Translations under genes and position numbers: made by a program
Notes under the pieces: generated by a model
Database searches by the model: none
What the model was told of the DNA's origin: nothing
What the model saw: only the letters and a program-made list of their open reading frames with translations
In this document: positions 1-10,265 of the stretch, piece by piece
Numbering within the stretch: the first letter of the stretch is position 1
Layout: each line of letters begins with the position of its first letter
Source of the DNA: an uncultured Clostridia bacterium
GTDB lineage: Bacteria; Bacillota; Clostridia; TANB77; CAG-508
Direction of reading: 5' to 3'
DNA: 36,732 nt
Assembly: GCA_947629835.1 (NCBI GenBank)
Contig: CANRFH010000010.1
Location: 1-36,732 of the forward strand

Positions 1-615
1 GATTCAGAACAAGCTTTTGATAGTATTTTTCTATCATATAATAAAATTCTAAATAGATTTCATTCATTAGGAGTAACTACTAAACATGGAAAAGAAATAA
101 AGCATGTGGATTTAAGAAAAGCTATAGATGCTATGCTAAAAAAACATCCAACTTGTAGATGGAGAAGTGAAAAAATTAGAAGTAGAAAATATTTTGTTTT
201 AGTTGAAGGATATGCATGGCTAAATCAAGTGTATTTTCAAAAGGAAAAATCTTTTATAGATGCTGATGTAGATTTTTTTGAAAATAGAATTAAACAATAT
301 GAAGAATTATTGAAAATAGAACATAAGGAAAACTGGTGGAATGAAGATATGGATATAAAACAATTGTGTAAGTATTTCAATAGAAAAGATATTACTGTTA
401 GAAAAGCAATTAAGAAAATGTGTAATAGTGGTTTTGAAGAATATAAGTTTTTAGTTAATAAAAAAGTTGTAATTTCAAAAGAAGGAGTAGAATGGCTTTG
501 TAAAAATGTATTTAAGCAAAAATATTTGGAATTATTAGAAGAATATAAAATGGAGTTAACAGAGTTATATATCGAAGCAGGTTATCCTTATGATAATTTT
601 TTTCATAAAAATTGA
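1..615 (+). CDS. Hypothetical winged-helix-like protein, 5' end outside window
   Basis: The reading frame is open from base 1, so the true start lies upstream. An internal GTG at 106 is a possible start but has no Shine-Dalgarno sequence and is probably just an internal valine. The visible 204 residues are charged and soluble, with no signal peptide or membrane segment. A stretch near the middle of the C-terminal half (DIKQLCKYFNRKDITVRKAIKKM) resembles a helix-turn-helix, followed by a short beta-wing-like segment and a long helix, so DNA binding is plausible. I do not recognise the family. It lies just upstream of a restriction-modification operon on the same strand, but a strong promoter separates them, so it is probably a separate unit. 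It could be a regulator or a piece of another defence gene. Confidence 0.6.
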   Translation, partial: DSEQAFDSIFLSYNKILNRFHSLGVTTKHGKEIKHVDLRKAIDAMLKKHPTCRWRSEKIRSRKYFVLVEGYAWLNQVYFQKEKSFIDADVDFFENRIKQYEELLKIEHKENWWNEDMDIKQLCKYFNRKDITVRKAIKKMCNSGFEEYKFLVNKKVVISKEGVEWLCKNVFKQKYLELLEEYKMELTELYIEAGYPYDNFFHKN

Positions 616-623
616 AAAATGTA

Positions 624-652
624 TTGACAACAAAACAAATGTTTGATATAAA
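624..652 (+). promoter_or_regulatory. Sigma-A promoter of the split restriction-modification operon
   Basis: TTGACA at 624-629, a 17-base spacer and TATAAA at 647-652. The match to consensus is nearly perfect. It sits about 110 bases before the start at 763, leaving a leader of roughly 100 bases in which I see no clear hairpin. Confidence 0.75.
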
Positions 653-762
653 AAGTAATAGAAAAAATTTTAATAAATAATTGTCGATTTGTGGTAAAAA
701 AAATGATTTTGTGATATAAAATATAATAAGAAAATTTTAATTAAGAAGTTGGAGATGTGATT

Positions 763-1737
763 TTGGATATAAAAAAAGAAAATGCAGATATAAAGGAGAA
801 TGATATACTAAATATTGATTCAATAGTACTTTCAATTTTATTAATTGATAGAACATCAAATAAAAATATTATATGGGCTACGGATAATTACAAAAATAAG
901 GGAATGGGATATGGAGAAAATCAAACCATAGAAATTAATCTTATTACAGGAAAAAATGGAAATATAATTAAACCAAGAATTGAAAAAAACAAAAAAGAGC
1001 AACAAGCCAGAGCAAGAGAAAGGGCAGAAGTATTTACACCATCTTGGGTATGTAATGTTCAAAACAATTTAGTTGATGAGGCATGGTTTGGATATAAAGA
1101 TGTGTTTAATAAAGAAATTAACAATGGATGGAAGACAATTAATGAAAAAGTAAAATTTCCAGATAATAAAAATTGGAAAGAATATATTGAAGATACAAGA
1201 TTAGAGGTTTCATGTGGAGAGGCCCCATATATTGTTAGTAGATATGATACAGTTACAGGAAAAATTATTCCTACAAAGGATAGAATTGGATTATTAGATA
1301 GAAAATTAAGAATAGTATCTGAAAATACTAAAACAAAGGAAGAATGGCTTGAATGGGTAGAAAGAGCTTATAAAAATGTATATGGATATGATTTTCAAGG
1401 AGATAATGTCCTAATAGCTAGAGAAAATTTACTATTTACATTAGTTGATTATTATAAAGAAAAATTTAAAGAAGATATAGATAAAGCTACATTAATAATG
1501 TTTGCAGAAATAATATCATGGAATATATGGCAAATGGATGGATTAAAATTTGTTATACCTAATTCATGTAAAAATCAGACTATAGAACAAATAAGTTTTT
1601 TTGGAAAAGTAATAAAAGGAATAAAGTGTCCGGGGTGTGAAAAAGGAAATAATTTCAAACATAATGGAAAGCAGTGTAAAATAATGGATTGGAAAAAAAA
1701 TAAAAAAATAAAATATGTTTCACTAATTGGAGGATAA
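763..1737 (+). CDS. Restriction-modification methyltransferase subunit (motifs X and I half)
   Basis: This looks like the 'restriction endonuclease subunit M' type of protein. The motif EVFTPSWVCN (about residues 89-98) matches motif X of gamma-class N6-adenine methyltransferases, and LEVSCGEAPY (about 147-156) sits where the SAM-binding motif I is expected. The usual catalytic NPPY motif is absent here but is present in the next gene, so the two proteins probably form one methyltransferase. The C-terminus carries a Cys/His-rich CPGCEKGNNFKHNGKQC segment that could bind a metal. The start is chosen as TTG 763, because GGAGA at 751-755 is correctly spaced from it, whereas GTG 757 is too close. 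The stop at 1735-1737 lies inside the ribosome-binding region of the downstream gene, indicating translational coupling. About 324 residues. Confidence 0.75.
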   Translation: MDIKKENADIKENDILNIDSIVLSILLIDRTSNKNIIWATDNYKNKGMGYGENQTIEINLITGKNGNIIKPRIEKNKKEQQARARERAEVFTPSWVCNVQNNLVDEAWFGYKDVFNKEINNGWKTINEKVKFPDNKNWKEYIEDTRLEVSCGEAPYIVSRYDTVTGKIIPTKDRIGLLDRKLRIVSENTKTKEEWLEWVERAYKNVYGYDFQGDNVLIARENLLFTLVDYYKEKFKEDIDKATLIMFAEIISWNIWQMDGLKFVIPNSCKNQTIEQISFFGKVIKGIKCPGCEKGNNFKHNGKQCKIMDWKKNKKIKYVSLIGG

Positions 1738-1738
1738 T

Positions 1739-4700
1739 ATGGAGTTTGAAAATACATTTGAATATAAGTTAATATATGTTTTTAGAATAAATGATACTGC
1801 ACATAATGGTGTATTAAAAATAGGTGAAGCAACTGTTCATACCCAAAAAGAATATACTGAACTAGACAATAATTGTACAGAATTGAATCAGGCTGCTAAA
1901 GAGAGAATTAATAGTTATACAAACACAGCAGGAATAAAATATGAATTATTACATACTGAAATTGCAGTAAAAAAATATAAAAAAGATGGAGAAGTATATA
2001 TTAAAGCTTTTTCAGATCATGATGTACACAATGTATTAAGTAAATCTGGAGTAGAATGCAAGAAAATTAATAATACAACAGGAAAAGAGTGGTTTGAAGT
2101 AGACCTTGAAACTGCGAAGAATGCAATTAAAGCAGTAAAAGAAAATAGAAAGGCGCTGTCTACGAATCAAATAACAAAAGACAAAAATCCAATAATTTTT
2201 AGACCAGAACAAGAAATGGCAATAAAAGAAACCATTAAGCAATTCAATGTTGGTTCAAGTATGCTTTGGAATGCTAAAATGAGATTTGGAAAAACTTTAA
2301 CAGCTCTACAAGTTGTTAAAGAAATGGAATTAAAAAAAACAATTATAATAACTCATAGACCAGTTGTTGATAATGGATGGTATGAAGATTTTAATAAAAT
2401 TTTTTATGATAGAGATGATTATCACTATAGTTCAACTGATTATGGTGAAGAAACTAGTGAATTACTAAGAAAAAATGAAAAATTTATTTGCTTTTATTCA
2501 ATTCAAGATTTAAGAGGATCAAAAAGAGTTGGGGGAAATTTTGACAAAAACAATGAAATATTCGATACTGATTGGGATTTAGTAGTAGTAGATGAAGCAC
2601 ATGAGGGTACAACAACAGCATTAGGAGATAAAGTTATAAAGGAAATTGTAAAGCAAGGTAATGGATATGACACAAAATTTTTAGCACTTTCAGGAACACC
2701 GTTTAACATTTTAAATGAATTTGATAAAAACATCTATACTTGGGATTATGTTATGGAACAAAAAGCTAAACAGGAATGGGATAAGATAAATTTTGGCGAT
2801 TCAAATCCATATGAGGGATTACCTGAATTAAAGATATATACATATGATTTGGGAAAGATAATTAATTCAAAAGAATATGTTGAGTTAGAAGACAAGGCGT
2901 TTAATTTTAGAGAGTTTTTTAGAGTTTGGAAAGGAAATAAAGAACAAGATAAAAAGGAAATGCCATCAGATGTTAGCATTGGAGATTTTTATCATTTACA
3001 GGATGTAAAAAGTTTTTTAGATTTAATAACAAAGAAAGATGAAAGTACGATGTATCCATATTCTACTGAAAAAAATAGAGAGTTATTTAAGCACTCATTA
3101 TGGATGGTACCTGGTGTAAACGAAGCTAAAGCATTAAGCAAATTATTGAAAAAACATTCTGTATTTGGTTCAAATAAATTTAGGATAGTAAATGTGGCAG
3201 GAGTAGGTGATGAAGAAGAAGAGTCAGAAGAAGCACTAAAAAAAGTTAGAAAAGCCATTAAAGAGGCATCATATAATAATGATTATACAATTACAATATC
3301 ATGTGGAAAATTAACAACAGGTGTTACTATTCCAGAATGGACGGCAGTATTAATGTTATCAGGTTCTTTCTCCACTTCTGCTGCCCAATATCTACAAACA
3401 ATATTTAGAGTTCAATCTCCAGCTAATATAAATGGCAAGAAAAAAGAATCGTGTTATGTTTTTGACTTTGCACCAGATAGAACTCTAAAGATGGTTGCAG
3501 ATGCAGTGAAAGTATCCCATAAAGCAGGTAAAGAAAATGATAATGATAGAAAAATTATGGGGGAATTTTTAAATTATTGTCCAGTTATTTCTGTTGAAGG
3601 AACACAAATGAAACAATATAGCACAGACCATTTGTTACAACAATTAAAAAGAGCTTATGCAGATAGAGCGGTAAAAAATGGGTTTGATGATATTAATTTA
3701 TACAATGATCAACTATTAAAATTAGATGAATTAGAGTTACAAGATTTTTTGAAATTAAAAGGGATAATAGGAACGACAAAAGCACAAGCAAAAACAAATG
3801 AAATAGATATAAATAGTCAGGGATTTACAGATGAAGAATACGAAGAATTGGAAAGAATAAAGAAAAAGCCACCAAGAGAGAGAACACTAGAAGAAATAAA
3901 ATTTCAAAAGCAATTACAAGAAAAAAGAAAACAAAAAAATGATGCAATTAGTATATTAAGAGGTGTGTCAATTCGTATTCCATTATTAATTTATGGAGCA
4001 GACTTCAAAATAGATGAAGATATTACTATTGAAAAATTAGTAGATAATGTTGATGAGATATCTTGGAAAGAATTTATGCCACCAGAGGTAACAAAAGAAT
4101 TATTTAGAAAATTTTTAAAATATTATGACAGAGATGTGTTTATTGCTGCAGGAAAAAGAATAAGAAATACAGTAAAAAGTGCAGATGAATTAGAACCAAC
4201 AGAAAGAATAAAAAAAGTAACAGAATTATTTTCATATTTTAAAAATCCGGATAAAGAAACTGTATTAACACCATGGAGAGTAGTAAATATGCATATGAGC
4301 GATTGTATAGGTGGATATGATTTCTTTGATGAAAAACATGAAAATATATTAGAAGAACCAAGATATGTTGAACAAAAAGAAGTAACAAAAAATATTTTTG
4401 ATAAGGAAAATACTAAAATATTAGAAATCAATTCTAAGACAGGATTGTATCCATTATATGTTACATACAGTATTTATAGAAGGAAATGTAAAAGATATTC
4501 AAAAGAAGAGTTAACAATAGATTTAAAGAAAAAATTGTGGTATGATACAGTAACAAATAATATTTTTATTATTTGCAAAACACCAATGGCAAAATATATT
4601 ACAAAAAGAACATTACTAGGTTATAAGGAAGGAAAAGTAAATGCACACGCATTTAATGATTTGATTAATCAAATTTCAAATAAATCAGGTTCTTTTAAAA

Positions 4701-5737
4701 ATAAAATAATAAGATGTGATTTTTGGGGACAGAAAGGTGGAAAAATGAAGTTTAATGCAATAGTTGGAAATCCTCCATATCAATTAATGGATGGTGGGGG
4801 AGATGGAAATAGTGCAGCACCTATATATAATATGTTTATACAACAATCAAAACAATTAAATACTGATTATCTTTCTATGATAGTTCCAGCTAGATGGTAT
4901 TCAGGTGGAAAAGGATTAGATGATTTTAGAAGTGAAATGCTAAATGATAATCATATAGAAGCTATACATGATTATCCAGAAACATCAGATGTTTTTCCAG
5001 GTGTAAATATTAGAGGAGGAATTTGTTATTTCTTATGGGATGCATCATATAATGGTGATTGCAAAGTTTCTAATCATAACAAAGGAAAAGTTAATACAAT
5101 AAAAAGACCATTATTAGAAGAAAAGGCAGACACATTTATAAGATATAATGAAGCAATCTCAATTTTAAGGAAAGTTCAAAGTTTTAATGAAATTACAATG
5201 AACGAAAAGGTTAGCTCAAGAATGCCTTTTGGAATAACTTCTAATTTTAATAAATATTCTACAACAAAAAATGATATAAACAATGTTATTTTGTATAGAA
5301 GTGAAAGAGGAAGTAATAGAAATACAAATAAAAAATTCTATATACAAGAAAAATATATAGAAAAAAATAAAATATGGAAAGATAAAATAAAAGTATTGGT
5401 TTCAAAGGCTAGCCCAGGAGGAGATGAGTATCCACATCAAATAATTGCTGAACCTATTTTGGCGGAAAAAAATTCTGTTTGTACAGAAACATATTTAATT
5501 GTAGATTTTGTAAATTCAGAGGAAGAAGGAAATAATTTAATATCATATATGAAGACAAGATTTTTCAGATTTATGATGGCATTAATAAAAAATACACAAA
5601 ATATATCTAAAGGAGTATTTGCCTTTGTTCCTGTTCAAGATTTAGCCCAAGAATGGAATGATCAAAAATTATATGCGAAATATAAACTAACAAAAGAAGA
5701 GATACAGTTTATTGAGTCTATCATTAAACCGATGTAG
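1739..5737 (+). CDS. GIY-YIG nuclease / DEAH helicase / adenine methyltransferase fusion
   Basis: A 1332-residue multidomain restriction enzyme. Residues about 10-135 resemble a GIY-YIG/T5orf172 nuclease (IYVFRIND, VLKIGEAT, DHDVHNVL and GKEWFEVDLETA in the family order). A superfamily 2 helicase core follows, with Walker A NAKMRFGKT (178-186), DEAH (285-288), the motif LALSGTPF and a late TTGVTIPEW...QYLQTIFRVQSP segment resembling motifs V and VI. The C-terminal third contains the N6-adenine methyltransferase motif IV NPPY (1011-1014) and a probable target-recognition region. Motifs X and I are supplied by the upstream gene. The start is ATG 1739, one base after the upstream stop with GGAGG at 1729-1733; the in-frame TTG at 1727 lies before that Shine-Dalgarno site. 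It probably cuts unmodified DNA after ATP-driven translocation. This role is inferred from domains; the exact system type is uncertain. Confidence 0.8.
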   Translation: MEFENTFEYKLIYVFRINDTAHNGVLKIGEATVHTQKEYTELDNNCTELNQAAKERINSYTNTAGIKYELLHTEIAVKKYKKDGEVYIKAFSDHDVHNVLSKSGVECKKINNTTGKEWFEVDLETAKNAIKAVKENRKALSTNQITKDKNPIIFRPEQEMAIKETIKQFNVGSSMLWNAKMRFGKTLTALQVVKEMELKKTIIITHRPVVDNGWYEDFNKIFYDRDDYHYSSTDYGEETSELLRKNEKFICFYSIQDLRGSKRVGGNFDKNNEIFDTDWDLVVVDEAHEGTTTALGDKVIKEIVKQGNGYDTKFLALSGTPFNILNEFDKNIYTWDYVMEQKAKQEWDKINFGDSNPYEGLPELKIYTYDLGKIINSKEYVELEDKAFNFREFFRVWKGNKEQDKKEMPSDVSIGDFYHLQDVKSFLDLITKKDESTMYPYSTEKNRELFKHSLWMVPGVNEAKALSKLLKKHSVFGSNKFRIVNVAGVGDEEEESEEALKKVRKAIKEASYNNDYTITISCGKLTTGVTIPEWTAVLMLSGSFSTSAAQYLQTIFRVQSPANINGKKKESCYVFDFAPDRTLKMVADAVKVSHKAGKENDNDRKIMGEFLNYCPVISVEGTQMKQYSTDHLLQQLKRAYADRAVKNGFDDINLYNDQLLKLDELELQDFLKLKGIIGTTKAQAKTNEIDINSQGFTDEEYEELERIKKKPPRERTLEEIKFQKQLQEKRKQKNDAISILRGVSIRIPLLIYGADFKIDEDITIEKLVDNVDEISWKEFMPPEVTKELFRKFLKYYDRDVFIAAGKRIRNTVKSADELEPTERIKKVTELFSYFKNPDKETVLTPWRVVNMHMSDCIGGYDFFDEKHENILEEPRYVEQKEVTKNIFDKENTKILEINSKTGLYPLYVTYSIYRRKCKRYSKEELTIDLKKKLWYDTVTNNIFIICKTPMAKYITKRTLLGYKEGKVNAHAFNDLINQISNKSGSFKNKIIRCDFWGQKGGKMKFNAIVGNPPYQLMDGGGDGNSAAPIYNMFIQQSKQLNTDYLSMIVPARWYSGGKGLDDFRSEMLNDNHIEAIHDYPETSDVFPGVNIRGGICYFLWDASYNGDCKVSNHNKGKVNTIKRPLLEEKADTFIRYNEAISILRKVQSFNEITMNEKVSSRMPFGITSNFNKYSTTKNDINNVILYRSERGSNRNTNKKFYIQEKYIEKNKIWKDKIKVLVSKASPGGDEYPHQIIAEPILAEKNSVCTETYLIVDFVNSEEEGNNLISYMKTRFFRFMMALIKNTQNISKGVFAFVPVQDLAQEWNDQKLYAKYKLTKEEIQFIESIIKPM

Positions 5738-5743
5738 AAAAAT

Positions 5744-5794
5744 AAGAGTAAAATAATGAAATAAGTAATTTATGGATTTATTTTGCTTTTTTTA
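5744..5794 (+). terminator. Rho-independent terminator after the split R-M operon
   Basis: AGTAAAATAA (5747-5756) pairs fully, with one G-T wobble, with TTATTTTGCT (5778-5787), followed by a run of T. The stem is AT-rich with a long loop, so it is only moderately strong. Confidence 0.55.
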
Positions 5795-5865
5795 TAATAA
5801 TATATAAGCTTCAAAAATTATGTATGAATGATATTTATAATTAATATATAGAAAAGGAAAATAAT

Positions 5866-8800
5866 ATGGTAAAGATAAGAAAAATACAACAAGCAATTAT
5901 GGATTTAGATGGTGGAGAGTATCAAGAATTAATGAATGATTATTTACATAAAAAATTTAAATATTCTAATATAACTTGTTTAGGAAGTGAAGTGGGAACA
6001 AGTAAAACCACAAATGGTACACCTGATACATATGTTGAAATGGATGATGGAAAATATATATTAATAATGTATGGAACAGTAGAAAAACAATCATTTAATA
6101 AAATAAAAGATGATATTATCGATGCATACAACAAAGATAAAACATATATAGATGAGAATAAAATTGAAAAAGTTATTTGCTGTTATACATCAAATAATAT
6201 TAATATAGAACAAAGAGAAAGACTGAAAAATGTATTTGAAAATAAAATTGTTGAACTTATAGGTATTGATGACTTATCATATGATATTGCTCATAATTTT
6301 CAATCTATAGCAAAAACATATTTAGATATTTCTATAGATAGTGGGCAATTTTGCAATATAGATGAATTTATAGAAAAGCATGATAAAAACAGTACAAATG
6401 CACCAATAAATATTGATTTTATAGATAGAAAAGAAAAAGAAGAAGTTTTAGAATATTTAATGAAAGATGACTTAATTCTTATAATAGGTAAAGCGGGAAC
6501 AGGGAAAACAAAATTATCAATAGAAGTATGTAAAGAATATATAAGACAAAACAAAGAAGCTAGATGTTTATGTATAAAGAATAATGGTAATGACATATAC
6601 GAAGATTTAGGAGATTATATAGAAAATGGACAAAACTATTTAATTTTTATAGATGATATTAATGAAATGAATAGAGTAAAATCATTTATGGATTTTATTA
6701 AGGACAAGAAAGATAAGTCTAAAATAAAAATATTAGCTACAGTGAGAGATTACTTATTGGATAATGTAATAACAAAATTAAAAGAATATTATACTCCAAA
6801 TTTATATATACTTGAAAAGATGGATGATGAGCAAATCAAAAAGATACTTGAAGATACATATTCCATTAGAAATCAAAAATATCAAGAAAAAATTTTAGAA
6901 GTATCAAATGGAAATCCTAGGTTGGCAGTATTATCAGCTAAGGGAATAATAGATAAAAAAATCACAAATCTAAATAGTGTAATTGATATTTTTCAAAGTT
7001 ATTATTTTCCTGTAATAAAAGATAATGATTTAAGCGATATTGATATTAAAATTTTATTTTTTATATCTTTACTTGGTCCAATAAATATAGAGGAAGATAA
7101 TATATTAAAAATGATAAGCAAATTTCAAATTGAAGAAAAAATTTTCATAGAAACAGTAAAAAAATTAAATAAATTAGAATTAGTTGATTATTTTGAAGGA
7201 AAAGCTACAAAAACAAGTGATCAAAATTTTAGCAATTATATTGTTTTTAAAGTTTTAATAGAAGATAAAACAATAACATTATCAAAACTAATTGCAAAAT
7301 TTTACCCTAATTGCATATTGAAAATTATTAATGCAATAAATATGATATATGGAATATTTTATAGTCCTGATGCAGAAAAATACATTGAATCACAGATAAA
7401 AGAAATATGGAAAAATGAACCATATTATTCGGATTCTAGATTTTTATATCACTTTTATAATGTTGATAGAATCAAAGCAATTAAAATGATAAAAAAAGAG
7501 ATTGATGATTGTGATGGAAAAACCTTCGATTTAAAGGAATTTGATTTTCATAGTAAGGAAAACAATCAAAGAATAGATGACAAAAAAATAGAAATATTAT
7601 CAAATTTTAAATATGGAGAACTTGAAGAGGAAGCAATTGATTTATTAATAGAATATTATAAAAAAAGACCAGATTTAATAATGGATGTCTATTTTGCATT
7701 TATACTTAACTTTGGGATTGATGAACATAGTAATCAAAATAGTTTTGCAATTGAATTGAAAATAATTGATAAATTTATGACAGCAATTAACTTGAAAGAT
7801 AAGTATATGTATAATCTATCATATCTATTAATTAGAATTATAAAAGATTTTTTAAAATATGAAAGACATATAACTAAACAATCAAGGAAAAAGCTAACGA
7901 TAAATTATATTAGAATTGCTTTAATTGCAAGTGATGAAGTATATAATTTTAGAAAGGTATTATTTGAAACTCTAGGTGCATTGTATAAATATGAAGAATA
8001 TAAAAAAATGATAGAAGATATATTGCTTGACTACCATATATATCCAGTAGATGAAGATACTAATAAAATATTTAGAAAAGATTTAGAAATTTTAAATATG
8101 ACATTTTTTAAAAATTGGGAAAATCCAAATTTTATTCAATGTAATATATTAAAAAAATTTGAAAATAAATGTAATAGAATCGGAATTGATATACCAGAGG
8201 AGCTTGAAAAATATAAAGAAAATAAGCAATATCTAATTATTCATTCTCTTGAATTAGAACGAGATTTTCATCAAGATTGGAAAAAAGCACAAAAGGATAG
8301 GCAAGATAGAGTTATTGATTTAATTAAAGATTATAAAATAGAAGATTTTTCAAATTTATTTGAAATATGCAAAATATGTGAAGAATTTCAAGATAAATTA
8401 AAAATGTACAATATTAACAATTCTATTATGGATATATTCAATTATTTAATAGCTGAAAAAAAAGAAGAATTCTTAAATATTTTTAAAGAATATATTAATA
8501 AAAATGCTCCATTTATTTTATCTCCTGATATATTAATTATTAATATACTAAAAAAATTTAACAGAGAACATTTATTAAATATATTATATAATGAGGAATA
8601 TGAAAAAAAAGAAATGTTTTTAAACAGCTTTTATAATGTTATTGAAGATATAAAAAAAGATGATATAGAAAAAATATTTTCATTATTAGAAGAACAAGTT
8701 GAACAAGAACAGGTATATATATTAGATATAAAAAACTTATTGAGATACGAGAAAATAATTAAAGGTACTGTAGAAAAATATTGTAAGAGATTATTAGAAA

Positions 8801-9570
8801 TATATAGTAAAAAAACATTTATAATAAGTAAACTTTTCTGCAGTGTGGCGAATGCAGAGCAAAAAGATTTTGATGAAATCATAAATAGTTTCAGCAATAT
8901 TGAAATATTGGAAGACCTTTATATAATTGGTTCATGTGATTTTATGGATTATAATGGAAAATTTGGAATATCTTTATTAAAAAATAATGATAAGTTTTTA
9001 TATAAGATAGTAGACAATATGAAAGATTTTGGCAGAAATTTATCTGAATTAGATAATATATTTAATGAAATATGGAAAATGGATAATTATGAGTTTTATA
9101 TAGATAAAGCTTATTCAGAAATAGAAAAAAAATATTTTAATCATTTTGAAATGGAAAAGATTTTCTATAATGAAGAGAGAGAGGATAAAGATATTTTGAT
9201 TAGAAAGGAGAAGTGGATAGAAAAATATATTCAAAATAATTATCAATATAATGAGAAGATAGTAAATATTTTCGAGATTATTAATGCATCATTTTCTAGT
9301 AAAAGAAAAGAATATATATTACAATTCTTGAAACTGAATAAGTCAATAGAAGATTTTAAAAAAATTCCACTATTTTCTACATTTTCTTCATGGTCTGGTA
9401 GTGAAGTACCAGTAATTGAAAAAAAGATAAAATTCTTAGAAGATATAAATAAAAATATAAATGGGTTAGACTATATTGAACATATTGATTATATAAATTC
9501 GAGAATTGAAGCATTAAAAAAATATATAACAGATATAAAAATTAGAGAGTATTTGGAAGATTATTTATAA
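5866..9570 (+). CDS. STAND-type P-loop NTPase with N-terminal nuclease-like domain
   Basis: A 1234-residue protein laid out like antiviral STAND/Avs sensors. Residues about 10-110 look like a restriction-endonuclease fold (DGGEYQELMNDYL, then GTPDTYVEMDDGKYILIMYGT). The position that would normally hold the second catalytic acid is Met68 in my alignment by eye. A P-loop NTPase follows: Walker A GKAGTGKT (208-215), Walker B LIFIDDINEM (259-268) and a sensor-like ILATVRDY (289-296). The remaining ~900 residues are Lys/Glu/Ile-rich and look entirely helical, as expected for a repeat-based ligand sensor. No membrane segment is seen. The ATG follows an AAAGGAAA-type ribosome site. It lies alone between two terminators, flanked by two restriction systems. 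Recognition of a phage protein and triggered nuclease activity is an inference from family architecture. Confidence 0.75.
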   Translation: MVKIRKIQQAIMDLDGGEYQELMNDYLHKKFKYSNITCLGSEVGTSKTTNGTPDTYVEMDDGKYILIMYGTVEKQSFNKIKDDIIDAYNKDKTYIDENKIEKVICCYTSNNINIEQRERLKNVFENKIVELIGIDDLSYDIAHNFQSIAKTYLDISIDSGQFCNIDEFIEKHDKNSTNAPINIDFIDRKEKEEVLEYLMKDDLILIIGKAGTGKTKLSIEVCKEYIRQNKEARCLCIKNNGNDIYEDLGDYIENGQNYLIFIDDINEMNRVKSFMDFIKDKKDKSKIKILATVRDYLLDNVITKLKEYYTPNLYILEKMDDEQIKKILEDTYSIRNQKYQEKILEVSNGNPRLAVLSAKGIIDKKITNLNSVIDIFQSYYFPVIKDNDLSDIDIKILFFISLLGPINIEEDNILKMISKFQIEEKIFIETVKKLNKLELVDYFEGKATKTSDQNFSNYIVFKVLIEDKTITLSKLIAKFYPNCILKIINAINMIYGIFYSPDAEKYIESQIKEIWKNEPYYSDSRFLYHFYNVDRIKAIKMIKKEIDDCDGKTFDLKEFDFHSKENNQRIDDKKIEILSNFKYGELEEEAIDLLIEYYKKRPDLIMDVYFAFILNFGIDEHSNQNSFAIELKIIDKFMTAINLKDKYMYNLSYLLIRIIKDFLKYERHITKQSRKKLTINYIRIALIASDEVYNFRKVLFETLGALYKYEEYKKMIEDILLDYHIYPVDEDTNKIFRKDLEILNMTFFKNWENPNFIQCNILKKFENKCNRIGIDIPEELEKYKENKQYLIIHSLELERDFHQDWKKAQKDRQDRVIDLIKDYKIEDFSNLFEICKICEEFQDKLKMYNINNSIMDIFNYLIAEKKEEFLNIFKEYINKNAPFILSPDILIINILKKFNREHLLNILYNEEYEKKEMFLNSFYNVIEDIKKDDIEKIFSLLEEQVEQEQVYILDIKNLLRYEKIIKGTVEKYCKRLLEIYSKKTFIISKLFCSVANAEQKDFDEIINSFSNIEILEDLYIIGSCDFMDYNGKFGISLLKNNDKFLYKIVDNMKDFGRNLSELDNIFNEIWKMDNYEFYIDKAYSEIEKKYFNHFEMEKIFYNEEREDKDILIRKEKWIEKYIQNNYQYNEKIVNIFEIINASFSSKRKEYILQFLKLNKSIEDFKKIPLFSTFSSWSGSEVPVIEKKIKFLEDINKNINGLDYIEHIDYINSRIEALKKYITDIKIREYLEDYL

Positions 9571-9574
9571 AATT

Positions 9575-9612
9575 AAAAGTGTGAAAAAGTCAAATTTCAC
9601 ACTTTTTATACA
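9575..9612 (+). terminator. Rho-independent terminator after the STAND gene
   Basis: A perfect 12-base stem (AAAAGTGTGAAA at 9575-9586 with TTTCACACTTTT at 9595-9606), an 8-base loop and a short T-rich tail, five bases after the stop codon. Confidence 0.85.
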
Positions 9613-9698
9613 TTTAAGTAGATATTTTATACAATATAATTACAAATAATTTTAAAGATGAAAATTTTGCCATTTAAAATTGCACATTTGAGAAATAG

Positions 9699-9992
9699 TT
9701 ATTCTCCAAAACATCCACCAATCAGCTGTACTCCATCACAAAACCCGTTCCTATAATACTTTTCATTCCAATAAATAAGATAATCCATAAAATTCTTATC
9801 AAGTTCATCTAACTGTTTTTTAACATATTTCTTATTTTGATTAGGAACATTTTTCAAGATTTTTTCGGATATTTCATCAAAACATATACAATATTCTTTA
9901 TCTTGGGGAGACATCTCACAAAAAGTAGTTTCCTCTCTAAAATCTAACCAATCTTTTAAAATATCATCATTAACTTCTCTTAAATTATTCAT
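9699..9992 (-). CDS. Small hypothetical protein (97 aa), DUF6809-like
   Basis: An acidic 97-residue soluble protein read on the reverse strand. It is preceded by a strong GGAGG site eight bases before its ATG, which supports it being real. The C-terminus EKYYRNGFCDGVQLIGGCF resembles the conserved end of small Firmicutes proteins often found in mobile or accessory regions; I associate this with DUF6809 but am not certain. No catalytic motif or membrane segment is visible. It stands opposite to all neighbouring defence genes, so it is a separate unit. Function unknown. Confidence 0.65.
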   Translation of the reverse strand: MNNLREVNDDILKDWLDFREETTFCEMSPQDKEYCICFDEISEKILKNVPNQNKKYVKKQLDELDKNFMDYLIYWNEKYYRNGFCDGVQLIGGCFGE

Positions 9993-10265
9993 AAAATAAC
10001 CTCCATAAAATTAAAATTTTGTTAAATAAAAATTTGTCACAAGAGTTACAAATCCACGAACATCCGTGTACTATCTATTGGGAAAAAGTTGGGAAAAAAC
10101 TTCTCAAAAAATGCCCTAAAAATGCACAAACGTTCTACAACTAAAAACTCTTGTAAGTATTAAAATACCAACAAAAACTCTAATTTTCTTAAAAGGTCAA
10201 AAAGCCGTAAGCCATCGCTCATAACCCGAAGGTTAAAAGTTCTTAGGCTATCCACTGTAACCAAA

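Noticed and set aside
1727-1738. TTG 1727 as start of the helicase-methyltransferase gene
   Set aside because: The ribosome site GGAGG lies after this codon and fits ATG 1739.
10200-10262. Functional tRNA-Met
   Set aside because: The acceptor, anticodon and T stems do not pair, so only a fragment or a resemblance can be claimed.
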